64,000 nt of DNA from Paucihalobacter sp036825875 (GCF_036825875.1 NZ_DAISXK010000002.1:61960-125959); one strand, 5' to 3'. Counted from the stretch's first letter, positions 30,045 through 39,710 are shown. Numbers and translations: made by a program. Notes: generated by a model from the letters alone, not told the origin.

Positions 30045-30752
30045 ATGAAACTAGTTGCCTTAAGTTTTATCATTATTTTAACATGTGGTGTTCAAATATT
30101 GAATTCACAAGAAGCAGTAAATCAATTAGATGAAAATGGTATTCGCCACGGCTATTGGTCTAAAAACTTCGATGGGACAGACCAAAAGCGATACGAAGGA
30201 CAATTCCAGTATGGCAAAGAAGTTGGTTTGTTTAAGTATTACAAACTCGAGCGTAAAACAAGTGTTTTAAGCGCGACCAAAGAATTTAAAGAAAATGATT
30301 CAACAGCCGTGGTTAAATTTTTCACATCAAAAGGGAAATTGGTTAGTCAAGGCAAAATGAACGGAAAACTATACGTAGACAAATGGATTTATTACCACAA
30401 AAATAACGATGGTATTCTAACAGAAGAATATTACAACGAGTCTGGCCAACTCCATGGTAAGCGCCTAATTTATTTTGAAAATGGTCAATTAGGAGAATCA
30501 CTGCATTACAAAAATGGAACATTAGATGGCCTTTCTTTATGGTATTCACAAACAGGTAAGTTGTATAAATCTCTTGAATTTAATAATGGAGAACTAGATG
30601 GTGAAGCAAAATTTTATGACAATCAAGGTCAATTAATAATTGAAGGTAATTATAAAGATGACTTACGCACTGGTACTTGGAAATACTATAAAGACGGGGA
30701 ATTAGAAGAAGAGCGGCTTTATGACGATTCCGGAAGATGGGTGAGACAATAG
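30045..30752 (+). CDS. exported MORN / YwqK-like repeat protein
   Basis: ATG 30045 gives signal peptide MKLVALSFIIILTCGVQILNSQ; the longer open frame from 29991 lacks one and begins before the likely transcription start. The 235-residue protein is built of about eight repeats of roughly 20-25 residues of the type G-x-L-x-G-x-x-x-Y-Y-x-x-G-x-L (EEYYNESGQLHGKRLIYFEN, LSLWYSQTGKLYKSLEFNNG). This is the YwqK/MORN_2 pattern, a beta-hairpin solenoid. Some family members are listed as toxin-antitoxin components, but no partner gene is seen here and the export signal argues against that role. Function unknown. Confidence 0.82.
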   Translation: MKLVALSFIIILTCGVQILNSQEAVNQLDENGIRHGYWSKNFDGTDQKRYEGQFQYGKEVGLFKYYKLERKTSVLSATKEFKENDSTAVVKFFTSKGKLVSQGKMNGKLYVDKWIYYHKNNDGILTEEYYNESGQLHGKRLIYFENGQLGESLHYKNGTLDGLSLWYSQTGKLYKSLEFNNGELDGEAKFYDNQGQLIIEGNYKDDLRTGTWKYYKDGELEEERLYDDSGRWVRQ

Positions 30753-30843
30753 CATTTAAAAAGTTTCGCGTATTATTGCATAACCACACACTTCAATAAC
30801 TTTTATCAATAAGTCATTACTGATTTTTACAGCTTTTAATTCG

Positions 30844-30851
30844 TAATTTTG
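30844..30851 (+). promoter_or_regulatory. -7 box of mnmA, abutting the start codon
   Basis: TAATTTTG, a full match, ends 4 bases before ATG 30856. This predicts a leaderless or near-leaderless mRNA. No clear -33 TTG. Confidence 0.55.
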
Positions 30852-30855
30852 CAAA

Positions 30856-32043
30856 ATGTCAAGAGTAATTGTAGGTTTATCGGGTGGTGTAGATTCCAGT
30901 GTGGCTGCATACTTGCTTAAAGAGCAAGGTCATGAGGTTATTGGACTTTTTATGAAAAATTGGCATGACGATTCTGTTACCATTTCAGATGAATGTCCAT
31001 GGCTAGATGATAGTAACGACGCCATGTTAGTTGCCGAAAAATTAGGCATTCCTTTTCAAACTGTAGATTTAAGTGAACAATACAAAGAGCGTATCGTTGA
31101 TTACATGTTTAAGGAATACAAAAATGGCAGGACTCCTAATCCTGATGTACTTTGCAATCGCGAAATTAAGTTTGATGTTTTTATGGACATCGCTCTTAAT
31201 TTAGGTGCTGATTATGTTGCAACTGGCCATTATTGTAGAAAAGGTACTATTTTAAAAGACCATAAAGAAATCTATCAATTGCTTGCTGGAGTAGATGTCA
31301 ATAAAGACCAATCCTATTTTTTATGTCAATTATCGCAACATCAATTGTCAAAAGCATTATTTCCTATCGGTGAATTAACCAAACCAGAAGTTCGAGCAAT
31401 CGCCTCAAAACTCAATTTGGTTACGGCAGATAAAAAGGATTCACAGGGTTTGTGTTTTATAGGAAAAGTACGTTTACCAGAATTTCTTCAACAACAATTA
31501 CAACCTAAAGAGGGAAGTATCGTTGAAATAGATTCTCAGGCTAAAGTTTTTGAAAAAGATAAGCTGGAATTTTCAACTAAAGAAGAATCCTATCATTGGT
31601 TATCGCAAAAAAATAAGTATTTAATTACCGATGGCAAAATTGTTGGAAAACATCAAGGAGCGCATTATTTTACAAAGGGTCAGCGAAAAGGTTTGGCTGT
31701 TGGTGGCACACCTGAACCCTTATTTGTAATAGAAACCGACGTTGAAAACAATATCATTTATACAGGACAAGGTAATGACCATCCAGGTTTGTTAAGAAGT
31801 GCTTTATTTGTAAATGAAAAGGAAATCCATTGGATTAGAGAAGATTTACGACTTAACAATGGAGAAGAAATGCCAGTGAAAGCGCGCATTAGATACCGTC
31901 AACCTTTACAAAATGCCATTCTTTACAAATCAAAGAATGGCATGTATGTGGTTTTTGAACAGCCACAGTCTGCTATAACTGAAGGTCAGTTTGTTGCATG
32001 GTATTTAGATAATGAATTGTTAGGTTCCGGAGTAATTTCTTAA
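30856..32043 (+). CDS. mnmA: tRNA-specific 2-thiouridylase MnmA
   Basis: Thiolates the wobble uridine (U34) of tRNA-Lys, -Glu and -Gln using ATP and a relayed persulfide sulfur. The 395-residue protein has the PP-loop GLSGGVDSS at residues 8-16, the catalytic cysteine Cys100 in DVLCNREIKF, the second cysteine Cys200 in SQGLCFIGKV, and the C-terminal beta domain. The start is certain from the family N-terminus. It probably leads an operon with the subtilase gene, whose ATG is 31 bases downstream. Confidence 0.97.
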   Translation: MSRVIVGLSGGVDSSVAAYLLKEQGHEVIGLFMKNWHDDSVTISDECPWLDDSNDAMLVAEKLGIPFQTVDLSEQYKERIVDYMFKEYKNGRTPNPDVLCNREIKFDVFMDIALNLGADYVATGHYCRKGTILKDHKEIYQLLAGVDVNKDQSYFLCQLSQHQLSKALFPIGELTKPEVRAIASKLNLVTADKKDSQGLCFIGKVRLPEFLQQQLQPKEGSIVEIDSQAKVFEKDKLEFSTKEESYHWLSQKNKYLITDGKIVGKHQGAHYFTKGQRKGLAVGGTPEPLFVIETDVENNIIYTGQGNDHPGLLRSALFVNEKEIHWIREDLRLNNGEEMPVKARIRYRQPLQNAILYKSKNGMYVVFEQPQSAITEGQFVAWYLDNELLGSGVIS

Positions 32044-32074
32044 ATTGCATTATAATTCACCCGATTCTGTATCA

Positions 32075-33691
32075 ATGAAACTGAAAATTATAATATTTTC
32101 TCTGTTTACTGCTATATTGTCTTCTGCGAATGCGCAAGAAGACGCATGGGTTTATTTAGCAGATAAAGAGAATGTTAATTTTCATTTAAACAATCCGAAC
32201 ACCATTCTTACTCAAGAGGCACTTAACAGAAAAGCTTTGCATAATGTTGCTATAGACGAACGTGATGTTCCTGTAAATGAAGCCTATATCACACAACTTA
32301 AAAATCAGGATGGGATTCAGGTTTTGGCCAAATCTAAATGGTTTAATTCTGTTCACGTTAGGGGCGATTTAGAATTTATTGAAGCCTTGGAAGCCTTGCC
32401 TTTTGTAACCGAAATTGTTTACGCAAACCAAAGTTTAAATACCGATTCTAGGTCGTTACTGAATAACGATAAATTCGAAATAGAAAACACCCAAACCGAA
32501 TTCAATTACGGAAATACCGATAATCAAGTTACCATGATTGCAGCTGAGCAACTACACTTGCAAAATTTTACTGGCGAAGGCATCGTGATTGCTGTTATGG
32601 ATTCAGGATTTCCCAATGTAAATACAATGGGCGCATTTCAGCGGTTAAGAGATAATGGAAAGCTTTTAAATGGTTACGATTTTGTTGACAGAACAGAAAA
32701 TGTTTACGCTTTTACTAACAACGATCACGGCACCAAAGTATTGAGTGATATGGCTGGATTTGTCCAAGATGAATTCGTGGGAACTGCACCCGATGCTTCT
32801 TATTATGTTTTCAGAACTGAAGACGTTTTTAGCGAAAACCCCGTTGAAGAAAGTTATTGGGTGGAAGCTGCAGAACGCGCCGATAGTCTAGGTGTTCACA
32901 TCATCAACACATCCTTAGGTTATACAACTTACGATAATCCCAACTATAGTTATTCACCGAGCCAAATGAATGGCACAACGGCATTTATTTCAAAAGGTGC
33001 CACTATTGCCGCTGAAAAGGGCATGTTAATTATTACATCGGCAGGTAATTCTGGCCATGTTGCTTGGCAAACAGTTGGTGCGCCAGCCGATTCGCCCAAA
33101 GTATTTTCGATTGGCGCAGTAGATGCCAATGGCGAATACGCTTTTTTTAGTTCACAAGGTAGTAGTGCGCAACCCACACAAAAACCGGATGTTGTTGCCC
33201 GTGGCTTTTCAACATTTGTAATTGACGCCAATAATACCATCGTCAATAATAGTGGTACTTCCTTTAGTTCACCAGTATTAGCCGGAGGTATGGCTTGTTT
33301 GTGGCAAGCTTTGCCAGAACATAACCCCGAACAGCTTAAAAACTTGGTCAGGCAGTCAGCTTCACAGTTTGATAATCCAGATAATTTTTTAGGCTTTGGC
33401 ATTCCCAATTTAGCAGAAGCATTAGAATTAGGCTTGTCAGTTGAAGATGTTGAATCGATTGAAATTTCGGTGTTTCCTAATCCAGTCGAAAATATTTTAA
33501 ATATTAATTTTAGTGGATTGAGTTCTGCCTTTGAATTAAGAATATACGATCAACTAGGGAAACAATTACTACAAAATCAAATAAATAATAACAGCAATCG
33601 TATCGATATGACTAATTGGGCAACCGGTATTTATATTATATCAATAAAGGCTGACAACTTTACGAAGCAATTTAAACTTATCAAACTATAA
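32075..33691 (+). CDS. S8 family serine peptidase (subtilase) with T9SS sorting domain
   Basis: ATG 32075 gives signal peptide MKLKIIIFSLFTAILSSANAQ. The 538-residue protein has an N-terminal propeptide-like region (about 22-130) and a subtilisin domain with Asp in IAVMDSGFPN, His in NNDHGTKVLSDMAG and Ser in NSGTSFSSPVLAGG. The oxyanion Asn lies in ITSAGNSGH. Residues from about 465 form a T9SS type A sorting domain (VFPNPVENIL ... YIISIKADN ... LIKL). It is a cell-surface or secreted protease. The nitronate monooxygenase-like gene starts 2 bases after its stop, so cotranscription is likely though the functions are unrelated. Confidence 0.94.
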   Translation: MKLKIIIFSLFTAILSSANAQEDAWVYLADKENVNFHLNNPNTILTQEALNRKALHNVAIDERDVPVNEAYITQLKNQDGIQVLAKSKWFNSVHVRGDLEFIEALEALPFVTEIVYANQSLNTDSRSLLNNDKFEIENTQTEFNYGNTDNQVTMIAAEQLHLQNFTGEGIVIAVMDSGFPNVNTMGAFQRLRDNGKLLNGYDFVDRTENVYAFTNNDHGTKVLSDMAGFVQDEFVGTAPDASYYVFRTEDVFSENPVEESYWVEAAERADSLGVHIINTSLGYTTYDNPNYSYSPSQMNGTTAFISKGATIAAEKGMLIITSAGNSGHVAWQTVGAPADSPKVFSIGAVDANGEYAFFSSQGSSAQPTQKPDVVARGFSTFVIDANNTIVNNSGTSFSSPVLAGGMACLWQALPEHNPEQLKNLVRQSASQFDNPDNFLGFGIPNLAEALELGLSVEDVESIEISVFPNPVENILNINFSGLSSAFELRIYDQLGKQLLQNQINNNSNRIDMTNWATGIYIISIKADNFTKQFKLIKL

Positions 33692-33693
33692 TA

Positions 33694-34644
33694 ATGAGCA
33701 ACCGCATCACGCAACTTTTTAATATTGAATATCCAATCATTCAAGCTGGAATGATTTGGAATAGTGGATGGCGATTGGCTTCGGCCGCGAGTAACGCAGG
33801 CATATTAGGTTTGATAGGTGCAGGTTCAATGTATCCCGATGTTTTACGCGAACATATTCAAAAATGTAAAAAAGCAACAGATAAGCCTTTTGGTGTTAAT
33901 GTTCCAATGTTGTATCCAAACATTGAAGATATCATGAATATAATAGTTGAAGAAAATGTGAAAATCGTATTCACTTCGGCAGGAAACCCAAAAACATGGA
34001 CTACTTGGCTTAAAGATCGCGGTATTTCTGTGGTACACGTAGTGAGTAGTTTAAAGTTTGCACTGAAGGCGCAAGAAGCTGGTGCAGATGCAATTGTTGC
34101 AGAAGGTTTTGAAGCTGGTGGCCATAATGGTCGTGAGGAATCAACTACATTAACACTTATTCCTATGGTTAGGGAGCAATTAGAAGTACCGCTCATTGCC
34201 GCTGGTGGCATTGCGACTGGAGCTGCTATGTTGGCTGTTATGATTTTAGGTGCAGATGGCGTACAAATTGGAAGCCGATTTGTTGCCAGTGAAGAATCAT
34301 CGGCACATCAAAAGTTTAAACAAATGGTGGTAGATGCCAAAGAAGGCGCAACTCAACTTACCTTAAAAGAATTAGCACCAGTGAGATTATTAAAAAATGA
34401 TTTCTACAATCAGATTGAAGCGTTGTACAAAAAGGGTCCATCCGTAGAAGATCTTAAAACGTTATTGGGAAGAGCAAGAGCAAAACGCGGTATGTTTGAA
34501 GGTGATTTAGATGAAGGTGAACTTGAAATTGGTCAAATTTCAGGATTGATTAATGATATTAAACCGGTAGCTGTTATTGTTGCAAATCTTTTACAAGAGT
34601 TCAATATGGCAAAACATGATGTTGAAAACCTAATAATTTCTTGA
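33694..34644 (+). CDS. nitronate monooxygenase / FMN-dependent FabK-like oxidoreductase
   Basis: A 316-residue FMN-binding TIM-barrel protein of the 2-nitropropane dioxygenase family. Readable signatures are the N-terminal YPIIQAGMIW, PFGVNVPM, the catalytic-region motif AEGFEAGGHNG, and the phosphate-binding loop PLIAAGGIATG with GADGVQIGSRF. The family includes nitronate-detoxifying enzymes and the enoyl-ACP reductase FabK, which sequence reading alone cannot separate. Stop and next start overlap (TGATG), coupling it to the ATP-grasp gene. Confidence 0.88.
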   Translation: MSNRITQLFNIEYPIIQAGMIWNSGWRLASAASNAGILGLIGAGSMYPDVLREHIQKCKKATDKPFGVNVPMLYPNIEDIMNIIVEENVKIVFTSAGNPKTWTTWLKDRGISVVHVVSSLKFALKAQEAGADAIVAEGFEAGGHNGREESTTLTLIPMVREQLEVPLIAAGGIATGAAMLAVMILGADGVQIGSRFVASEESSAHQKFKQMVVDAKEGATQLTLKELAPVRLLKNDFYNQIEALYKKGPSVEDLKTLLGRARAKRGMFEGDLDEGELEIGQISGLINDIKPVAVIVANLLQEFNMAKHDVENLIIS

Positions 34645-35756
34645 TGTCAATACATATTTTGATTCCCGACGGAAGTTCATCATGGGCACTTCATGTTGTT
34701 AACTGTCTTTCAAAATTTAAGGATTATAAGCTTTATGTTTTATCGCATAAAAAAAACACACCGTTAAAATATTCCAGACATACATTCAGTTTTTCCACCT
34801 ACGATTTTACCGACGAGATTTACTGGGTAAACACCATTAATAATTTTATTGAAGAACATCAAATAAATGTTATTCTACCCATTGCTGAACCTGAGATGAT
34901 TCGAATTCTCAAATTTAGATCTCAATTGAATGATTCAGTTAGAGTTATTCCTTTACCAACTCTACAAAGTTATGAAACTGCCATAGATAAGCGCAATTTG
35001 AGTAAATTTTTATCACAGAAAGCTATCCCTCATCCTGTGTCTTATGAGTTTAAAAATCTGACTGATTTTCAACGGTTAAAGCAGTCATTAAAGTTTCCCA
35101 TATTATTAAAACCAACAAATCAAAAAGGTGGAAATGGAATTCTGAGATTTAATAATTTAACTAATTTGGAGACTTATTTTGAATCTAATAATGAGTTTGC
35201 CAATGTATTTTTACAGAATTACATCCATGGATTTGATATTGATTGTAGTGTACTGTGTGAGCATGGTGAAATCTTAGCCCATACTATACAAAAAGGTTTT
35301 ATTCAGGGTAAAAATCCTTACGGTCCGCAAACCGGTCTTGAATTTGTAAAAAACAATGAATTGTTTAAAGTTGTTCATAAATTAATGATGAAATTGAATT
35401 GGAGTGGCATCGCACATATTGATTTGCGATTTGATGAAAATGAAAACAATTACAAAGTTATTGAAGTTAACGCACGATTTTGGGACAGTTTAGAAGCCTC
35501 TAAATCCGTAGGAGTTAATTTTCCTGAATTGGCTATAAAGATGGCTTTAGGCGAATCAATTCATCTAATACCGTATAAATCAGAGAAATTTATGAGATTT
35601 ACAGGGTTGTTGAAATATTTACGTAAGCATCCCGCTTTTATTTTTAGATTCGGTTTTATTTGGAATCAAACAGAACTAAAATCTGTGTTATCTAATCCAT
35701 TCCCAAAACTTTATCTATTTATTTTATGGGCTCAAAGCAAACTAAAAATCTTATGA
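34644..35756 (+). CDS. ATP-grasp family enzyme, substrate unknown
   Basis: A 370-residue protein whose ATG overlaps the preceding stop by one base. An N-terminal preATP-grasp domain (about 1-110) is followed by the ATP-grasp fold: ATP-binding lysine in FPILLKPTNQKGGNGI (about 150), the hinge FLQNYIHGFDIDCSVLC, and the metal-binding end HIDLRFDENENNYKVIEVNARFW, where Glu and Asn are the usual magnesium ligands. The family forms acyl-phosphate-activated C-N or C-S bonds, as in carbamoyl phosphate synthase, biotin carboxylase and peptide ligases. The C-terminal about 60 residues are basic and aromatic and may touch the membrane. It is placed by overlap with a flavoenzyme gene; the product is unknown. 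Confidence 0.82.
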   Translation: MSIHILIPDGSSSWALHVVNCLSKFKDYKLYVLSHKKNTPLKYSRHTFSFSTYDFTDEIYWVNTINNFIEEHQINVILPIAEPEMIRILKFRSQLNDSVRVIPLPTLQSYETAIDKRNLSKFLSQKAIPHPVSYEFKNLTDFQRLKQSLKFPILLKPTNQKGGNGILRFNNLTNLETYFESNNEFANVFLQNYIHGFDIDCSVLCEHGEILAHTIQKGFIQGKNPYGPQTGLEFVKNNELFKVVHKLMMKLNWSGIAHIDLRFDENENNYKVIEVNARFWDSLEASKSVGVNFPELAIKMALGESIHLIPYKSEKFMRFTGLLKYLRKHPAFIFRFGFIWNQTELKSVLSNPFPKLYLFILWAQSKLKIL

Positions 35757-35794
35757 CACTGTTTTTAAAAATACCGGTTGATTAGATTGGTGTG

Positions 35795-35837
35795 AGAAAA
35801 AAGCCATTTCAAGACTGAAATGGCTAGTTTTATTTTG
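35795..35837 (+). terminator. intrinsic terminator after the ATP-grasp gene
   Basis: Perfect stem AGCCATTTC / GAAATGGCT around AAGACT, preceded by an A run and followed by AGTTTTATTTT. Confidence 0.88.
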
Positions 35838-36025
35838 AAACTTCAGAATAATATTTTTAAATCCCTCTAAAATAATAGCAAAGTTTCAATAAATTAAACG
35901 CTATGCGATTAATTCAAGTAAAAATAAATTGATTTTATGAAAGCACAAAAGATTTTTTTGAAATGTTATTAACAATTTATAATCTAAACCACTACACGTC
36001 AATCTTTTGAAATCTATTTAAAAAC
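35838..36025. other. AT-rich intergenic stretch before the MATE gene
   Basis: Nothing coding or structured is recognised here between the terminator and the MATE promoter. Confidence 0.55.
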
Positions 36026-36058
36026 TTTGGGTTTACCAATGAAATGAAATTAACTTTG
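36026..36058 (+). promoter_or_regulatory. promoter of the MATE exporter gene
   Basis: TTTG (36026-36029) and TAACTTTG (36051-36058) are spaced by 21 bases, matching both the -33 and -7 elements. The ATG lies 23 bases further on. Confidence 0.68.
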
Positions 36059-36081
36059 CGCTCTAAAATTTAATTGATAAG

Positions 36082-37464
36082 ATGCTTTACCAATATACCA
36101 AAGAGTTTAAATACAATTGGCGTTTAGCGTCTCCTGTTATGCTTGGTATGCTGGGCCATACTTTTGTTGGTTTTGTTGATAATGTAATGGTTGGACAATT
36201 AGGGACTGCAGAACTGGCAGCTGTGTCTCTTGGTAACAGTTTTATTTTTATTGCAATGTCTATCGGTATAGGTTTTTCAACAGCTATTACGCCGTTAGTT
36301 GCAGAGGCAGATTCAGAAGGAAATTTTGCCAAAGGAAAATCATCGTTTAAACACGGTTTATTTTTATGTACCGTACTTAGTGTGTTGTTGTTTCTTTTAG
36401 TTTTGTTGGCAAAGCCTTTAATGTATTTAATGAAGCAGCCCGAAGAAGTTGTTGCGTTGGCCATTCCTTATTTAGATCTAGTTGCACTTTCATTAATTCC
36501 GTTAATTGTATTCCAGGCCTTTAAACAATTTAGTGATGGATTGTCCCTAACCAAATATCCAATGTATGCTACGCTTCTGGGTAATTTGATAAATGTGATT
36601 TTAAACTATATGCTCATTTTTGGAAAATTTGGAATGCCTGAGATGGGTATAGTTGGCGCCGCAGTTGGAACCTTGATCTCGCGTTTTGTTATGCTTGGTT
36701 ACATGTGGTGGTTATTGGTTGCAAAAGAAAAATCTAGGGCATACGTTACCAACATCAAATTTTTTGTTTTAGAGCAACCGATGATTAAAAAATTGCTTGG
36801 CCTAGCTTTACCAAGTGCGATGCAAATGTTTTTTGAAGTCGCTATATTTACAGCCGCTATTTGGTTGAGTGGAACTTTAGGTAAAAATCCACAAGCAGCC
36901 AACCAAATTGCACTTAATTTGGCATCAATGACTTTTATGGTAGCCATTGGTTTAAGTGTAGCCGCCATGATTCGGGTAGGAAATCAAAAAGGATTAAAAC
37001 AATTTGTCAATTTAAGACGCATTGCTATATCAATCTTTTTAATGGGATTTTTCTTTGCGGTAATCTTTGCTGCGTGTTTTTTAATCTGGAACAATTTCTT
37101 TCCCACCTTGTATGTTGACCTAAACGATGCTACAAATTTTGCTGATAATACAGAAGTTATTGAAATTGCTGCAACTTTATTAGTTGCTGCCGCCATTTTT
37201 CAAATTAGCGATAGTTTACAAGTCATAGTTTTAGGTGCTTTACGCGGACTTCAAGACGTTACCATACCGACGGTTATAACATTTGTCGCTTATTGGTTAA
37301 TTGGCTTTCCTGTGAGCTTAATTTTTGGAACTGAAGAACGGCTTGGAAGTCTTGGCATTTGGCTGGGGCTACTAGCTGGACTAACTTCTGCTGCTATTTT
37401 ATTAATGTTTAGGTTTAATTATTTAACTAAGAAGTTGATTGCAAATGCAGCTATAAAGGATTAA
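36082..37464 (+). CDS. MATE family multidrug efflux transporter (NorM-like)
   Basis: A 460-residue inner-membrane protein with about 12 membrane segments in two homologous halves (about 10-225 and 235-455), the MatE architecture. Conserved stretches include PVMLGMLGHTFVGFVDNVMVG at the start of the first half and LPSAMQMFFEVAIFTAAIWL in the second. It exports cationic or hydrophobic compounds by sodium or proton antiport; the substrate cannot be told. It has its own promoter and converges on recQ with only 19 bases between stops and no evident hairpin. Confidence 0.95.
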   Translation: MLYQYTKEFKYNWRLASPVMLGMLGHTFVGFVDNVMVGQLGTAELAAVSLGNSFIFIAMSIGIGFSTAITPLVAEADSEGNFAKGKSSFKHGLFLCTVLSVLLFLLVLLAKPLMYLMKQPEEVVALAIPYLDLVALSLIPLIVFQAFKQFSDGLSLTKYPMYATLLGNLINVILNYMLIFGKFGMPEMGIVGAAVGTLISRFVMLGYMWWLLVAKEKSRAYVTNIKFFVLEQPMIKKLLGLALPSAMQMFFEVAIFTAAIWLSGTLGKNPQAANQIALNLASMTFMVAIGLSVAAMIRVGNQKGLKQFVNLRRIAISIFLMGFFFAVIFAACFLIWNNFFPTLYVDLNDATNFADNTEVIEIAATLLVAAAIFQISDSLQVIVLGALRGLQDVTIPTVITFVAYWLIGFPVSLIFGTEERLGSLGIWLGLLAGLTSAAILLMFRFNYLTKKLIANAAIKD

Positions 37465-37483
37465 CAGCGCTTTATCCTGTTTA

Positions 37484-39685
37484 TCAATTTGCAACTTCAC
37501 TTATAAACTTAATTCGATAAAGTCTGAGTTCTTCTTCTTCGTAATCGCCATCAAATTCATCAACCGCGTCTGATATTTTATCAGTGTTAGATTCCATAAA
37601 ATAATCGTGTATTTCCTCTTGCTGATCTTCGTCAAGTAAATCGTCAATCCAGTAATTAATATTGAGTTTGGTTCCCGAATAAACAATGGCTTCCATTTCT
37701 TTTATAAAATCTTCCATACTCATGCCTTTGGAATCAGCAATATCGGTGAGTGGCAATTTGCGGTCAATATTTTGAATAATATAAAGCTTTATCGCCGAAT
37801 TGCTACCTGTAGATTTAACCACCATATCGTCTGGACGTATGATATCATTTTCTTCCACATATTGGGCAATTATATCAATAAATGGTTTTCCGTATTTTTT
37901 AGCTTTTCCATCGCCAACCCCATGTACATTGCCTAATTCTTCCAAAGTAATTGGATATTTAAGTGACATATCTTCTAAAGAAGGATCTTGAAAAATAACA
38001 AAAGGAGGCACTCCAAGTTGTTTTGCACGTTTTTTACGAAGATCTTTCAGTATACCCATTAAAACTTCATCCGCCACAGCCGAACTTCCTGAAGTGTTGG
38101 TAATAATACCTTCGTCTTCGGTTTCGCTATAAACATGATCTTCGGCCATCAAAAAGGATTCAGGATTTTTTAGAAATCCTCGTCCCTTAGCCGAAATCCT
38201 TAAAACACCATAAGTTTCAATATCTTTTTCCAGTAATTTGGCGACTAACATTTGTCTAATTAAAGCCATCCAGTATCTGCCTTCTTCGGCATTTCCAATG
38301 CCAAAAAATGGTAAGGTATCGGTTTTATGAGATACGATAAGCGCATTGGCTTTTCCAATTAAAACATTAACTAAATCTTTGGCTTTGTATTTTTCGTTGG
38401 TTTGGTTAATTATAGATAGTACGGTTGCAGCCTCGTCTTTGGCTTCTTTTTGTTTTTTAGGAAAACGAATGTTGTCATCCATGTCTCCCCCTTCACCAGT
38501 TCCATTATCAAATTCCTCCCCAAAATAATGCAAAATAAATTTACGTCTCGAAATTGAAGTTTCAGCATAACCAACCACTTCCTGAAGTAAAGCATGGCCA
38601 ATTTCTTGTTCGGCCACAGGTTTTCCAGACATAAATTTTTCTAATTTTTCTATGTCTTTATAAGCGTAAAACGCAAGACAATGTCCCTCACCACCATCGC
38701 GACCAGCACGACCGGTTTCTTGGTAATAGCTTTCAATACTCTTCGGGATATCATGATGAATCACAAATCGTACATCGGGCTTGTCAATTCCCATACCAAA
38801 AGCAATGGTAGCGACTACAACATCAGCATCTTCCATCAAAAACATATCTTGATGTTTAACACGGGTTTTGGGGTCTAAACCTGCGTGATAAGGAATAGCA
38901 TTCACACCGTTTACTTGTAATACTTGTGCTAACTCTTCAACTCTTTTTCTACTCAGGCAATAAACAATTCCGGATTTACCGGTATTTTGCTTAATGAATT
39001 TAATAATGTCTACGTCAACATTTTTAGTTTTTGGTCTTACTTCATAATATAAATTTGGTCTGTTAAATGAAGCTTTAAAAGTAGTTGCATCGGGTATTTG
39101 TAAACTTTTTAAAATATCTTCTTGTACTTTTGGAGTGGCTGTTGCGGTAAGTCCGATAATAGGAATATCATCGCCAATTCGTTTTATTATATGTCTTAAA
39201 TTTCGATATTCTGGTCTGAAATCGTGCCCCCATTCGCTTATACAATGGGCTTCGTCTACTGCTAAAAATGATATAGTAACAGTTTTTAAAAAATCGACGT
39301 ATTCTTCTTTAGTAAGTGATTCTGGAGCTACATAAAGCAATTTAGTAACACCATCAACAATATCTTGCTTTACACGTTTAATTTCTGTTTTATTTAATGA
39401 TGAATTAAGCACGTGTGCCACACCTTCGTGTTCAGAAAGTGCTCTTATGGCATCCACCTGGTTTTTCATTAAGGCAATCAATGGCGAAACCACTATGGCA
39501 GTTCCGTCTTTAATTAAGGCTGGCAACTGATAGCAAAGCGATTTTCCGCCACCAGTGGGCATAATTACAAAGGTATGGTTACCTTTCATTACACTTTCAA
39601 TAACACCTTGTTGTAGTCCTTTAAATTTAGAAAAGCCAAAATATTTTTTTAGCGCAGAATGTAGTTCAATTTCAGTAATACTCAT
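37484..39685 (-). CDS. recQ: ATP-dependent DNA helicase RecQ, lacking zinc-site cysteines
   Basis: A 3'-5' DNA helicase for recombination and fork repair, 733 residues. Motif I is MPTGGGKS (Lys48), motif II DEAH (144-147), the aromatic-rich loop SEWGHDFRPEY follows, and motif VI is YYQETGRAGRDG. The RecQ C-terminal region starts near 350 and an HRDC-like domain lies near 535-610, followed by about 100 extra acidic residues. The zinc-binding region (372-404) keeps the YAETSISRRKFILHYFGEE scaffold, but all four cysteines expected from E. coli RecQ (TCRR and CGNCDIC) are absent: Ser stands before RR and GTGEGGDMDDN replaces the rest. The gene is otherwise intact. Confidence 0.96.
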   Translation of the reverse strand: MSITEIELHSALKKYFGFSKFKGLQQGVIESVMKGNHTFVIMPTGGGKSLCYQLPALIKDGTAIVVSPLIALMKNQVDAIRALSEHEGVAHVLNSSLNKTEIKRVKQDIVDGVTKLLYVAPESLTKEEYVDFLKTVTISFLAVDEAHCISEWGHDFRPEYRNLRHIIKRIGDDIPIIGLTATATPKVQEDILKSLQIPDATTFKASFNRPNLYYEVRPKTKNVDVDIIKFIKQNTGKSGIVYCLSRKRVEELAQVLQVNGVNAIPYHAGLDPKTRVKHQDMFLMEDADVVVATIAFGMGIDKPDVRFVIHHDIPKSIESYYQETGRAGRDGGEGHCLAFYAYKDIEKLEKFMSGKPVAEQEIGHALLQEVVGYAETSISRRKFILHYFGEEFDNGTGEGGDMDDNIRFPKKQKEAKDEAATVLSIINQTNEKYKAKDLVNVLIGKANALIVSHKTDTLPFFGIGNAEEGRYWMALIRQMLVAKLLEKDIETYGVLRISAKGRGFLKNPESFLMAEDHVYSETEDEGIITNTSGSSAVADEVLMGILKDLRKKRAKQLGVPPFVIFQDPSLEDMSLKYPITLEELGNVHGVGDGKAKKYGKPFIDIIAQYVEENDIIRPDDMVVKSTGSNSAIKLYIIQNIDRKLPLTDIADSKGMSMEDFIKEMEAIVYSGTKLNINYWIDDLLDEDQQEEIHDYFMESNTDKISDAVDEFDGDYEEEELRLYRIKFISEVAN

Positions 39686-39710
39686 TAATCCCTTTTTGGT
39701 ATTATATATT

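Noticed and set aside
30045..30752. MORN/YwqK protein as a toxin-antitoxin component
   Set aside because: It has a signal peptide and no partner gene; the repeat fold alone does not support that role.
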